A stretch of DNA of 64,000 bases, taken from positions 1,521,501 through 1,585,500 of the forward strand of contig JAWNZC010000372.1 of NCBI GenBank assembly GCA_035771165.1, given 5' to 3'. This document shows positions 11,082-21,724 of this stretch, piece after piece; the stretch's first letter is position 1, and the number at the start of each line of letters is the position of its first letter. This stretch comes from Paragorgia papillata (Eukaryota > Cnidaria > Anthozoa > Scleralcyonacea > Coralliidae). A program made the translations under genes and the position numbers. A model generated the notes under the pieces. That model made no database searches. It was not told the DNA's origin and saw nothing but the letters and a program-made list of their open reading frames with translations.

Positions 11082-12749
11082 TTACTGTACCTTATCATAT
11101 ATGTAATTAACAATTGCTTGTTTTTGGACATATATGAACTGAGGTCCAAGGTCTATGTATAATGCACTTTGACTTCTTGAATCTGTATCTGGTGGTATCT
11201 GTCTCAAAACATCCTTGTAAACCAATATGTGCAAAATATACTCACCATCACTAACACTTGCTTTGTAGCATCCAAATTTTTCAGCCTTGTCATAGCCATT
11301 TTTCTTCACATCTCTGTTACACTTTCCTGTGATTACATTAGATAGCTGCTTTAAAGTGAACTTCCTTCTGTTCAATTTCTTCATGCTTAACAAGCATAAT
11401 ATTATGTCACATGTCAATTCTGAAATATCTTCAACTGATCTCTCCAAATTTCTTTGGCACTGATCACATTTCAAATCACCACATTGTTGAGAATCACTGT
11501 TAAAATAGTCCAAAAGGATTCTTCTTCTACACAAACCCGTTTGGAAACAAAAATAAAAAAACTCTTGGAAATGTCTGTATCTCTTGTTTAAAACATCTAG
11601 CATGTGGTTGTTCTGCCTAAATATAGAATGGATATGTCTGTTGGCATCAATTGGACTAAAGTAAAGTATGCATTTACAAGTACACCCATCTCGACCACCC
11701 CGACCTGTCTCTTGGTAATATCAGTTGCAATTCTTTCATCTAGTTTACCATCTTTATATTCAATGGTGTACATAATATTGGGTTTGTTGTAATTATCAGT
11801 TACAACAATTGGTTCAGTAACTGATAGCACAGAACAGACATCTTGTTGTACATCATGTGTAGAAGTTGCAGTCAACATAACTATTGGAACAGAAGGGAAT
11901 TGCTTACATAAAAACCCCAATTTCAAGTATGCTGGCCTGAATTCTCTCCCCCACAAACTTACACAGTGACACTCATCCACCACAAATCGTTGTATGTTAC
12001 CTCTTGAAGATAAACTATTCAAGATATAGTGTAATGCAGAATCACCTACAAGACATTCAGGGGTGGTATACAGTAACTTAAAAGGGTTTAAAGGCAGGCT
12101 TAAATCGTGCAGTACTTGTTGTTTGTACGTCTCCAGTAATCCACTATATAAGGCTGCAGCTGGAATATTTCTCTCTTGGCAATGTGCAATCTGGTCAGAA
12201 ATAAAGGCTGTAATGGGCTCAATAACGATATTAATGCCAGGTTGAGAGACTGCTGGTAACTGGTATAGAAGAGATTTTCCTCCACCTGTGGGAATGTTTA
12301 TGAAACAATCTTTCCCACGAAGTATTGAATTCAGTGCATTTGCTTACAGTTTCAGGAATTTGAGGTAGCATTGATTCAGAGTCAGTGATGCTAATATGTT
12401 CTAAAGGTGAACTACAATTATCCACCACCACATTAGCATTTGTTTGACATGTAGGAGGTAAATCAGTTGCATTTTTAACATCATTAAACCAGTTCTCATT
12501 AACAAATGTTTTTATGCATTCAACTTCTGGTATTTCAAATCCTGCTGCATTGGATGACTTTCACGTTTTGTACACTTGAGTTAAAGTTGACCCACTAACA
12601 GTGATAGTTTCACGAGACATTGAATATTTGCTTAATTTTCCTCTTACAAGTAGAACATGCGTTGCTTTAATAGCTGCATGGTAATGATCAACATCTTTAA
12701 CTTGAAGCAATGTCATGTCATACCGTATTGTAAAGTTTTCTCCTGTTTC
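11082..12749 (-). pseudogene. RecQ-like DNA helicase, main exon, with internal deletion
   Basis: Begins at an acceptor (AATTCAG) at 12750-12752 and reads an N-terminal segment (GENFTIRYDMTLLQVKD, HAAIKATHVLLVRGKL). The helicase core follows: Walker A PTGGGKS at about 12,271-12,290, DECHC (motif II) at about 11,966-11,980, LTATST (motif III). Then at about 11,712 the frame jumps straight to a motif VI-like ETGRGGRDG in another frame, followed by the RecQ zinc-binding region (CRRRILLDYF...CDQCQ at about 11,530-11,440). Motifs IV and V are missing. Other lesions are an in-frame TGA at 12,561-12,563 and a frameshift near 12,340. RecQ enzymes unwind DNA 3' to 5' using ATP; this copy cannot. Similar RecQ-like genes can be multicopy and element-associated in invertebrates (inference). 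Confidence 0.85.
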
Positions 12750-12808
12750 CTGAATTGAATTGAATTGAATTAAATGTATTTTATTAGGATACTAATACAA
12801 AATTTTGA

Positions 12809-12872
12809 GAGGGAGGGAGGGAGGGAGGGAGGAAGGGAGGAAGGGAGGGAGGAACGAAGGAAGGAAGGAAGG
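12809..12872. repeat. GGGA/GGAA purine microsatellite
   Basis: About 16 units of GGGA, GGAA and AAGG with no pyrimidine on the plus strand apart from one C. It lies just inside the 3' end of the helicase intron and may form purine-tract structure. Confidence 0.8.
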
Positions 12873-14212
12873 AATCCTTTAAATATTATATAATTATTAT
12901 ACATGTAGGTGAAACAAAACATTAGAAATGGACAATAGGGTAGTTGTGACATGTACATATATATGCACACAAAAAACTAGCATTCTGTGTAATTGGATCT
13001 CTCACATATACATGTCTATTAGGGCTGTGGGTCAAAAACTTGCCTAGAAATGAAGTTTCGCTGGACACATTTAAAGAATAAGATTTCTTTAGTGAAAATG
13101 CATTTAAATGCGATGCAGATGCCAAATCAACTAATTGGCCCCAGAGTTGGCAACCAGTTTGGTCAAAAAGGGGGTGTGCTAAATAATGACGTCATCGGTT
13201 GTTGGAAAAAATATAAATTTTGGAAATCTGCAAGTTAAACATTTCTGCCAGATAGATCTATATAAGTGGACAAAAAAACTCAATTGCACTAATTACTTTC
13301 AGTCATTCGTTACAGAAATATCGTACACCAAAGTTTTTGAAAACTGCTGACTAAGCATTTTTGGTTTGTTTTATATGTCCAAATGGTTCATTTTAAATCC
13401 TTTATTTTTCTACCAGTAAAGTTCCTGCTAACAGATCATCTCTTAGAGAAAGGCTTAAAAGATTTACATAGCACTAGTATCTTTAATTCAACACTCCAGT
13501 TGTGCATGTGCATCTTAAAAAATGTGGAGTAAAATTTGGAGAGCAAGCAAAAATTAGATTTTCTGCCACACTCCTAAGCATTCAATGAATCATCCAGATC
13601 CTTAAAAATGAAGCGTAGTATCAAAATGCCACTTCAATCAATAGTATATCAAAGCAAAATAACAACTAAACGCTTATTTTGTAGTACAATGACCTTCTGA
13701 GGTGCCTAAAAACTGGACAATTAAAATAGTTGTGGCAGAAATGAAGAAATAATTAGCAACGTTTCTTGTTTTTCTCCTGGACGTTTAATTTTAGCTTGAT
13801 TTCCACAGTTTGTCGATTACCATTTTAAGAGAAAAGCTATCATCCTTTAATGGACAGACTTGAGTGCTGAATTTAAGGTACTAGGGCAAAAGAAATATCT
13901 TAGACCGTTCTCTTAAAGATGGTCTCTCAATAGAAGCTTTGCTGGTAGAAAAATAAACGAGTTACAATGAACCATTTAGAGATACAAAATAGATAAAAAA
14001 TGCTTAGTCAGCATTTTTCAAAAACTTTGGTCAACAATATTTCTGTAACGAATGACTGAGAGTAATCAGTCCAATTGAGTTTTTTTGTCCACTTATCTAG
14101 ATCTATCTGGCAGAAGTCTTTAACTTGCACATTTCCAAAATTTATATTTTTTCCAACTACATATGACGTCATTATTTAGCACACCCCCCTTTTTGATCAA
14201 ACTGGTTGTTAA

Positions 14213-16315
14213 AGTGTCTATGACATGAAAAAATGAGTATGGCGTTTTTTACACAGACTGAAAGATGTCCAGCCAAATAATAATCTCAGAAAGTTTGGCG
14301 TCATTCTGATGAATATTTTTGATGAATATTTTGCCATATTTTCGAATAAAAAGTACGAAAAGTCTGGGACCGAGTTTACGGTCAAGTAATACAGGTAAAT
14401 ACAGCAAGATAGAGCTTTTGAAAACGAGTCAGAAAACGAATATTTTGTGTCACCAGCTACTATAGAAGACGAAGAATCAAATGAGGATATGATTAAGCAG
14501 TTTTTGGTTGATGCTGATAGCCTGATAGTGATGAACCATCAGATCATGATGCTGTCGAGAGGCGATCGTCGATGAGGTTTACATAATTCCTGATTGACAT
14601 TCCTTCGGGAAATATTGTCCAAAGATTTGGCAGAGTGTTACAGTTAATAGTGAATTATTCTGAATATTGCCGAGATTAACAAAACAAATAGAACTAAAAC
14701 AGCAATATTTTCTATTCTGTTTCTATTATATATAATATTATAAAATATATTCACGCATCTCAAGCCAGTTGGCTCAGGTGGAATCACATGTGTGCCAATA
14801 CTCCAATAGACAATAATGAGTATCGCTTCTGCCTTCTGGGTCTAAGTAAATTACGTTGGGTCTTGCGAGATTCTCATGTTATAAAGCAAATAGCACTGCG
14901 GATAACAAAAGGTCTTTAAAATGCGCAGAGCAAAGATGTGGCGTGAGTCAAAAGTCGGGACAATGATTTTTGTGCATCATACATAATTTCTGTTCTTCTG
15001 CGAAACCTGTCCAGTTACTCTGGTGCATGCGAATCATTTTGCGGCTGATCCATACCACAGTACCGTCCTCTTGAAGGCTGGGTTGGGCCATAGTCATAGC
15101 GGCGAAACATAATCTTATATACAGTAAAAACCCGCTAACAAGAACCTACATTTTACCAAATCAGCCTCGGATAAGTTCTTATATAAATAAATTCTTAATT
15201 TCAGCCTGAGGTTCTTAATAGTGGTAGGTTCTTGTTAGCGGGTTTTTACTGTATTGGCCTTTCCCTAAAATATATTATTCCACCTGATTGTTGTGATATA
15301 CGAAACCTCCTCGATCAGTACGACTTTAGTTCAAGTCGTCTAGCGTTACAATATTTCTGCTCTGGTTCTTGGTTCTATTACTTATAACTATTTTGATCTG
15401 AGTTACTGTTTATATATCCCACATTTCAGCGACTCATGCATTTTCAGCTGGCTTGTCAATCACTACATAATTTGTGCAGGCGATAAAACTGCGTGGTCAT
15501 AAGCTCGCTCGACCCTTGTTAACCAAATACTTATTACTGATATAAATACGTAAAGAAACTCGCGCTAGAGATTAAATTGACCATATATGCACGGATCAAC
15601 ATTAACATCACTAACTTTCACTTTTTTTTACAGTTCTATGTAACACCACTCACTGCCAAATTGATTTCTAAGTGATTATTGTTATAGTATAACATATAGT
15701 TAACTTTTAGCAAATCCCATGACCAGACCGACGATGAACTTGCACACAAATTGCACGCAAAACAACGTAATTCTTAGACCAACATTCTACCTTCTATAAT
15801 GGTTCTGTTCACGACGTTGTGCTGCGATCACTTCAACAGTTTACGGCGACGACGTTTTATGCGAACGCTGATCAAAAGTAAACAAAACGTTCAGTTTCTT
15901 GCCCTAACTTCACTCCTACTAGGAGTGTTTATATTCGCGCTTCAATGGAAAAATGAATATCCAGAGGTCGTCAACACATCGGTAATATAGAATTTCACTT
16001 TTTTCGCTAAAATAAAGTTGTTTTATTCAGACCCATAGCCATCCCAATTTGCTCAAAAACGGCTAATAATACCTGTTATTTTGTTTAGTCGGCTTGAGAT
16101 GTGTCCACACGCCTACGTCATAAGTAACCGGATAGCCGGTCTGACCGCGCGATGGAATTTCGCACTCTTCGAGTCGTTTCAGGTGAACTTCGAAGAGTCG
16201 TAGTTCGGAAAATATGCGACAAAATGATGCCAAACTTCGTGAGATTACCTTTCACAAGTATATCTTTCACTTAGTACAAAAAAATCGTATACCATTTTTT
16301 CATGTCATAGACACT
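14213..16315. mobile_element. 2.1-kb DNA element with TTAA target duplication
   Basis: TTAA stands at 14209-14212 and again at 16316-16319. The ends are near-perfect inverted repeats, AGTGTCTATGACATGAAAAA running in from each side. Removing the element and one TTAA restores the arm of the surrounding fold-back element. The interior has a short acidic coding remnant (about 14,420-14,560) and a 63-codon frame at 15,799-15,990 with a hydrophobic segment (FLALTSLLLGVFIFAL). No transposase core is visible. TTAA duplications are typical of the piggyBac and Kolobok superfamilies; which one is not clear. A smaller relative lies at 41,875. Confidence 0.8.
15122..15251. mobile_element. pogo/Tc1-like MITE, 130 bp
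   Basis: Terminal inverted repeats of about 28 bases start CAGTAAAAACCCGCTAACAA, flanked by TA on both sides. The two arms enclose about 75 bases. The CAGTA...CCCGCTAACA end resembles pogo-type elements of the Tc1/mariner group. It is nested in the TTAA element. Confidence 0.8.
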
Positions 16316-16779
16316 TTAACTCCGGGGCCAATTAGTTGATTTCACATCTGCATCGCATTTAATTGCATTTCCACTAAAGAAATCTTATTCTTTAAATGTG
16401 TCCAGCCAAACTTAAGAATATCGAGGCACAGCCACCAGCCTATATTGGCATTTATAACAACTTGAAGTTTTAACAGTAGTCATTCAATCAACAAGTAAGT
16501 TGATTAAAGACTAATTAAAATATTGTTAATTTACTTTACAAACACACAAGCAAAATTTTAAGTACATACTTTTACTATAGTGCTAAAAGATTCCCATAGC
16601 CTATGGCTATGATATTACAAAGTACAAGGTGATAGAGTGCAACTATTGTACTATAAAAAACCATGTAATATTTTCAAACGACTTAAATATTCAACAGAAT
16701 AGATTTAATAGCTAGAAGAGTGCATGTATGCAGTGTTATAATATTTTTGTAAAATACCTAACACAGTAAAACATCTTAC
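16316..16779. other. Rest of the fold-back arm and helicase intron
   Basis: Contains the last 100 bases of the fold-back arm and then AT-rich intron DNA up to the donor of helicase exon 1. No separate gene is seen. Confidence 0.5.
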
Positions 16780-16968
16780 CATCTTTTCACTTGCAATTAA
16801 AATGTTCTCTTCCATCAGCTTGCCTTGGACTTCAAATGTATGACATTTTGCAGCATCCAAATCTAAACTTTGGTTCTTATGTTGTGAACGAAAATGATGT
16901 TGTAAGTCCTTATACATATCTTTTCTTTCCACACAATCGTCGTGGGGACAAGACAAGAGACAAGACAT
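16780..16968 (-). pseudogene. RecQ-like helicase, first coding exon (zinc-finger-like)
   Basis: ATG at 16968, 63 codons, donor GATG/GTAAGA at 16780/16779. The exon is phase 0 and so is the acceptor at 12749, so the two join cleanly over a 4-kb intron. It encodes a CxxxxC...HxxxxH pattern (SCPHDDCVERKDMYKDLQHH, then FRSQH), like a C2H2 zinc finger, which could bind nucleic acid, followed by KCHTFEVQGKLMEEN. The exon itself is intact. Assignment to the helicase rests on phase, strand and position; I recall related invertebrate RecQ-like proteins with such an N-terminus, but have not checked. Confidence 0.55.
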
Positions 16969-17075
16969 TATTTAGACAAACTAAAAGCCAGTGCGAAATG
17001 CGACCTCAATGGGACAAACCAATTTAAGCCCGTGTAAATCGCGCGGAAGACTAAGGTTGAGTTTTACTAATTTTG

Positions 17076-17139
17076 CTAGGCCTTCCCCAGCGGGTCCGTT
17101 CGGATCACTTCCGAAACGTGTCAAACGAGGAAGGCCTAG
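17076..17139. repeat. Hairpin with CTAGGCCTTCC arms
   Basis: Perfect 11-base arms, CTAGGCCTTCC and GGAAGGCCTAG, enclose 42 bases. The loop is GC-richer than the surroundings. It may be a small MITE remnant or a structured site near the helicase 5' end. Confidence 0.5.
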
Positions 17140-17165
17140 AAACTAGGCTAGCCAGGATGTAATTA

Positions 17166-17430
17166 CTGTTGTGGCAATGGATGTGTTCCTAAAAATAGGT
17201 GAAATTTATAGACCAATTCATTTTATGAAGTTTGTTGAATAAATTGGTGCTTGGAATTTGATTGTGTGTTTTTTCTAATAATTATATTTCCTATTGGTTA
17301 TTAAAAAATCGAAAACCACTCAAATTCAAAACATGAATTTGTCCACCAAGCTTCATCAAATGAATTGCTCAGAATGAGGAATTGAATCTCGGCTATTTTT
17401 AGAAACAATTCTATTACCACCATGCACCGA
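17166..17430. mobile_element. MITE, CTGTYGTGGCAAT family, copy 2
   Basis: Left end TTACTGTTGTGGCAATGGATG, interior CAAATTCAAAACATGAATTT, then ATTCTATTACCACCATG near a TA. The right end is more decayed than in the copy at 10.2 kb. The two copies bracket the helicase pseudogene. Confidence 0.5.
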
Positions 17431-18034
17431 GTACCAAAATATGTCATAGAATAAATAATTATATAATTTATTTTTAAGGTTAACTATCTCGCTTCTCTGT
17501 GTGGCCACAGTGTTGGTGATACTGTGCGGAGGATGATGTCAAAACTAGGGACAAACAACATCTGGTCATGTTACAGCTTTAACTTTTAAAAGTTTGAACC
17601 TATGCAGTGTCATCATAAGTAAGTAAAAATATTTGTGTCCCAAAGGTATCTATAAATTGGCATTTTCAGTAGTATTTTGGAATAAGCTAATTGCAGATGA
17701 CCATTAAGTAGTAACCATTAATTGGATTAATAATTACATCAATTAAGTCATTGAAAAAGTAGGAAGTTGATTTGCTTTTAGGACAACAATAGACCTCTTT
17801 CATAATGGTGGCCAGTCTAAATATTCTTTTTTATGCATGAAAATTAGCCTTTCTGTGATGCCCTAATGCGAACTAAAATGAAAAGTTTGTTGCAATTCAT
17901 ATTTTTCCGAAGCAGAAAAGTGCTAAGTTCACTACGATAATATGGTCTGCACGCAGGCTAGGATACGGTAGTGTAAGTGTTTTATATTTATCCTTTTCGA
18001 CGTCAGTATTGACACTTTGTATTTACCATTACAG
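17431..18034. other. Non-coding stretch, nothing supported
   Basis: AT-rich sequence with no exon, tRNA or repeat that I can support. Confidence 0.5.
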
Positions 18035-18141
18035 AAGCTTGTGTGAGAAGTCACAAAAATGCGAGTAATCTGAAAGTTGAGGAACATATCTCAGAGGTGT
18101 TGAAGCATGCCCCACACAAACCTGGTGGTTCAAGATATCAG
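18035..18141 (+). CDS. Possible orphan exon
   Basis: The only good coding candidate in this area. A consensus acceptor (TTTACCATTACAG) and donor (CAG/GTAACT) bound a 107-base open frame with a plausible composition (ACVRSHKNASNLKVEEHISE, then VLKHAPHKPGGSRYQ). No partner exons could be joined. It could be a fragment of another multicopy gene. Treat as a weak call. Confidence 0.3.
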
Positions 18142-19493
18142 GTAACTATTTTGTTTATTATTGCTTTGATTGTATTTTAATTTTGTCGTATTTACCAATT
18201 GCCAGTGATAATTACCAATTTTTAATGTGTTTTTATGAGATGCTCGCAAATTGTAAAAGGTAGAGCCGATATATATATATATATATATATATAGTTTTAG
18301 TATCAACCATAAACAACCTTTCTTTTACGTAAAAAAGTCTTATCAAACATTGTTCCAAATTTTCAGGTAGTTTTACCTTTTTGTTTGTAGAAGTCTCCCC
18401 ATTCGAAATGTAGAGTACTAGCTCGGTGTAGATATTCTCCATAGACATAAGCGAATTCATTTTCTTATTCGAAAATGTCAATTAACCAATTAAAAAATTA
18501 ATTAATTTTTAAAAAATTAATTAAAATTCTTCCAGACCTCTTGACAAATTTAATTTTGTCAATGTATTTGCTTCACTACAAATGTAAATTGCTATTAGTC
18601 AATGTTGGCAAATTCTCGGGCCATCCTAAATTTACCTGTCCTTTGTTTTATACTTTGTAGTACAGTAATGCAGATAAAATCAGTGATCTAGGACATGAAG
18701 GAGAGCACTGAACGAATTTATTATTATTATTTATTTTAAGTTCATTAACTATATATATATATATATATATATTGCATGCAATTTTAGCACTGGTTGACAA
18801 TTCACTTGTCCGTAAATATGTTATTTTAAATATTTTATGTATGTTTCATGTGTATATACAGTAGATCGACTTGATGTGAATAAGTTAATTTGATAACAAA
18901 CGTTTAATTACGAATTATTTCGACCTGTTTCCTACGTCGCATTCGATTGTCATATTTAATTTAGCCGAATTTAAATGTTTGCAGAAAACGAACAAAGATT
19001 TTTCCACAATGTCGAGACTACAAATACAAAAATTAATGTAAAAAATTAGTACTGGTAATTTGTGTGTTTAAATTGTGCAACGATACGTCACCATCTGAAA
19101 CCAACATGCCATTCGGACGTTGTGTCCGTCTGACCCTAATGGATACAACAACTTTAAATATTTAGACGAATTAAATCCTTGAGACGAATATAATTCGTTT
19201 TATACTTCGTATATAACCATCGTATTTATTTGAAGGCGGGGGTGATTTGCAGATTGCAGAACGAGAAAACTCGTTATTCGGAGGGTTAGGATCTTTGTTG
19301 TTTTGGGGACAATGCTAAAATAATGCCAATAATTTATTGGTTTCAACGTGCGGAAGGGCTGCTCCTAATATACTGTTCTGCTTCTGCAAATCACCCCCGC
19401 CGTTTACTTCATTGAATTAAATTTGTGTGAATTCAATGTGACGATTCTGCGACGTATGAACCAGGCTCGTATATAAACGTGAAATAAATATTC
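18142..19493. other. AT-rich non-coding stretch with (AT)n tracts
   Basis: Contains (AT)n at about 18,269-18,292 and 18,751-18,772 and an inverted AATTAATTTTT/AAAAATTAATT pair near 18,495-18,525. No gene is visible. Confidence 0.5.
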
Positions 19494-19657
19494 AAATCGA
19501 ATACTCTAAAAAGGTGTACTGCCGAAATATTGTGTAGGAGATATAACGTTTCGAGCGAAGGCCCTTCGTCAGGTCATTCTTTAGGGCCTTCGCTCGAAAC
19601 GTTAGACCTCCTCCACACTATTTCGGCAGTACACTAACCTTTTAGAGTATTCGATTT
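19494..19657. repeat. 160-bp palindrome with hammerhead-like core strings
   Basis: The outer arms AAATCGAATACTCTAAA and TTTAGAGTATTCGATTT pair, as do the inner arms (GTACTGCCGAAAT, AACGTTTCGAGCGAAGGCCC), leaving a loop near TTCGTCAGGTCATTC. On the minus strand the inner part reads CTGACGA...CGAAACGTT, resembling the conserved boxes of a hammerhead ribozyme, but the would-be stem II does not pair well. Probably derived from a Penelope/retrozyme-type terminal repeat. Confidence 0.6.
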
Positions 19658-19916
19658 GTATTTCTTCACTACCTACGCAGCAGAACACTTTTATATCACT
19701 CATTTCAAAATAAATATTGTAGCTCTGTACAAACTATATTTGCCTTGATTATTATTATTATTATGCGGCAAAGCCCTATATTATTTAAATTTACTTTAAC
19801 CATTTGACTTAAACTGACCTTTAGGCTATAACGCCAAATGATTTTGAACCGCCGTTTGAAAATTTCTTTTTATTACGCTACGTAAAACGTATAGTAACGT
19901 CAGTTATTATAAAAGG

Positions 19917-20310
19917 CCAACGTTGTCATAACGTTGCTGTTACGCCTATTAAACGTTTTCACAACGTCGCTGTTTCGTAATTCGAACGTTTTCACAACGT
20001 CGCTGTCGCAACGTTGTGACAACGTTGTAAAAACGTCGCTGTTTCGTAATTCGAACGTTTTCACAACGTCACTGTCACAACGTTGTGACAACGTTGTAAA
20101 AACGTCGCAGTTTCGTAATTCAAACGTTGTCACAACGTTTTCACAACGTTGTCATAACGTTGTCATAACGTTGCCGTTTCGTAATTTAAAACGTTGTCAC
20201 AACGTTGCCTGCTGTCTACAAATTTTCGTTGTTACAACGTTGTCACACAACGTTGTCGCAACATAAGTCCAACGTTGTCACAACGTTGTAACAACGTAAA
20301 TGTGTTAGCT
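19917..20310. repeat. AACGTTGTNACAACGTT minisatellite
   Basis: About 390 bases dominated by self-complementary units such as ACGTTGTCACAACGTT, interleaved with a longer unit containing GTCGCTGTTTCGTAATTCGA. Units of about 60-70 bases repeat at 19,965, 20,035 and 20,105. Long frames on both strands are by-products of the repeat. Confidence 0.8.
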
Positions 20311-21724
20311 GGGAAACCGCTACAAGTCTTTCCCTTTTAGTCAAACATTTTCCACATGCCAACCTCATCGTCTCATGTCCTTGAAACTTGAAATTACAAA
20401 TGACTTACTGACAAGCATTTTCGTCTTCATACTCGAGGACCACACTTTCAATTTTCATGCAGTCCGCCAAATATTGAAAGCGATTTTCTAAGCGAACAGC
20501 CAAAAACGAGCAAGCGACGAAGAACGACGAAGAATCTTTATCAACTAAACTTTAAAAACACTTGGACTGCATTTTGACTTCCCTTCGTAACTAGATCTTC
20601 AAGTTTTGAATGTTTTTTTATGACAAAAAAGGTTCCAAGCTTCCCTATAAGACTGCATGTCGGCAGTTGTTTACTCTCGAACGATAAACTTTGGACTTTT
20701 GAATATCACGTGAACGTCATCTCGATTACGCAACTTAATTCAATTATGTTAATTTCTCTAATTATGTAACAAAAAAATAAATAAGTTATTTACCGTTTTG
20801 GTCGGTCAGTACAGAAAAATATTTTTCTATACGGACCTCCCAGCCGGTAAATAACATATATATATTTTACAATTCTTTCTTTCCATGTTTACAAAAACAT
20901 CGCTACAGCATCTGAAAACATTTTTCAAAGGCACTGAATTGGTTGAAAACAGGGGTTGAAAACTATCAAACAACTACCTAGGGGTGTTAAATTATCTGCA
21001 CTCACAGAGGAAATTTGTGCTGTTAATAAAGATGAATAGGGTAAACGTACTTTGGATGTATAGTAAAATGTCCTAGGATGTCCAAAGGGAATAGAAGTTT
21101 TGGCTTTTTCTGGAACAATCCCATGTGAAGTGAAATAAAATATGAAATATTTTATCGAAAAGCTAAAGGTCGTAGATTTCAAGCAATATGTCATGTGATT
21201 AATAACAGCTTTCTTTTTTTAGTCAACATTGCTTCGATTGAAGACAATGAGGTTAGCTGTGTCGCACACTTATTTTAATAAGAAATTGGACGAATTTGGT
21301 CAGGCACGCTTGTCCTAAGTGACCCCGAAAACGCCAGACGTTTTTGTCGCAATTTTTTCCGATTTCCGAGCGCATATTTTGGAAGACTGGTAGCGAAATT
21401 AATTATCGAAAAATTAGCTGTATTTCCGGGCTTAGGTACCCTTTAGGATGGCCTTGAGTGAGAGATATTTAGGGGTTTAAATGATACCAAGATTGCCATG
21501 GTAACATTTGTTTTGGTGCGACAACCTTTGTCGATCTGTAACCCTGTTGGGCAAAATGTCGTCTTATACGCTCGCGGCCGTAAATGTTGAAGATTTTCGG
21601 CTTCAAATAACTTCTTTATTCTTGGATATTAACTGCCTGTTTTTAATATTTTGCAAAGCCAAGATGCTCATTGAAAAACGTATGTTTTTTGTTTTTGGAG
21701 TTCGTGTTTGAAATCGCTGAAATA
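20311..21724. other. Non-coding stretch, nothing supported
   Basis: Upstream region of copy A of the GGDG family. No exon with convincing splice signals, no RNA gene and no terminal repeats were found. A promoter for copy A could lie near 21,600-21,720, but I see no clear core element. Confidence 0.45.

Larger units (their letters stand above)
13024..16437. mobile_element. Long fold-back element, split by a TTAA-site insertion
   Basis: The left arm (about 13,050-13,430 and beyond) is repeated in inverted orientation at 13,930-14,208 and 16,320-16,420. Matching pieces include GGACACATTTAAAGAATAAG, ATGACGTCATTATTTAGCAC and AGTTTTTGAAAA. Diverged pairing continues towards the centre (CTACCAGTAAAG against CTTTGCTGGTAG), so about 600 bp on each side of a centre near 13,700 can pair. 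With the 2.1-kb insertion removed the element is about 1.3 kb. No ORF of note. The outermost ends (GGGCTGTG and CACAGCC) are tentative and I could not fix the target duplication. It lies inside the helicase intron. Confidence 0.7.

Noticed and set aside
19900..20266. Open frames rich in LSQRCDN and ELRNSDV
   Set aside because: By-products of the AACGTT minisatellite; both strands are open for the same reason.
20925..21194. 89-codon minus-strand frame
   Set aside because: No family resemblance, no splice context and ordinary length for AT-rich random sequence.
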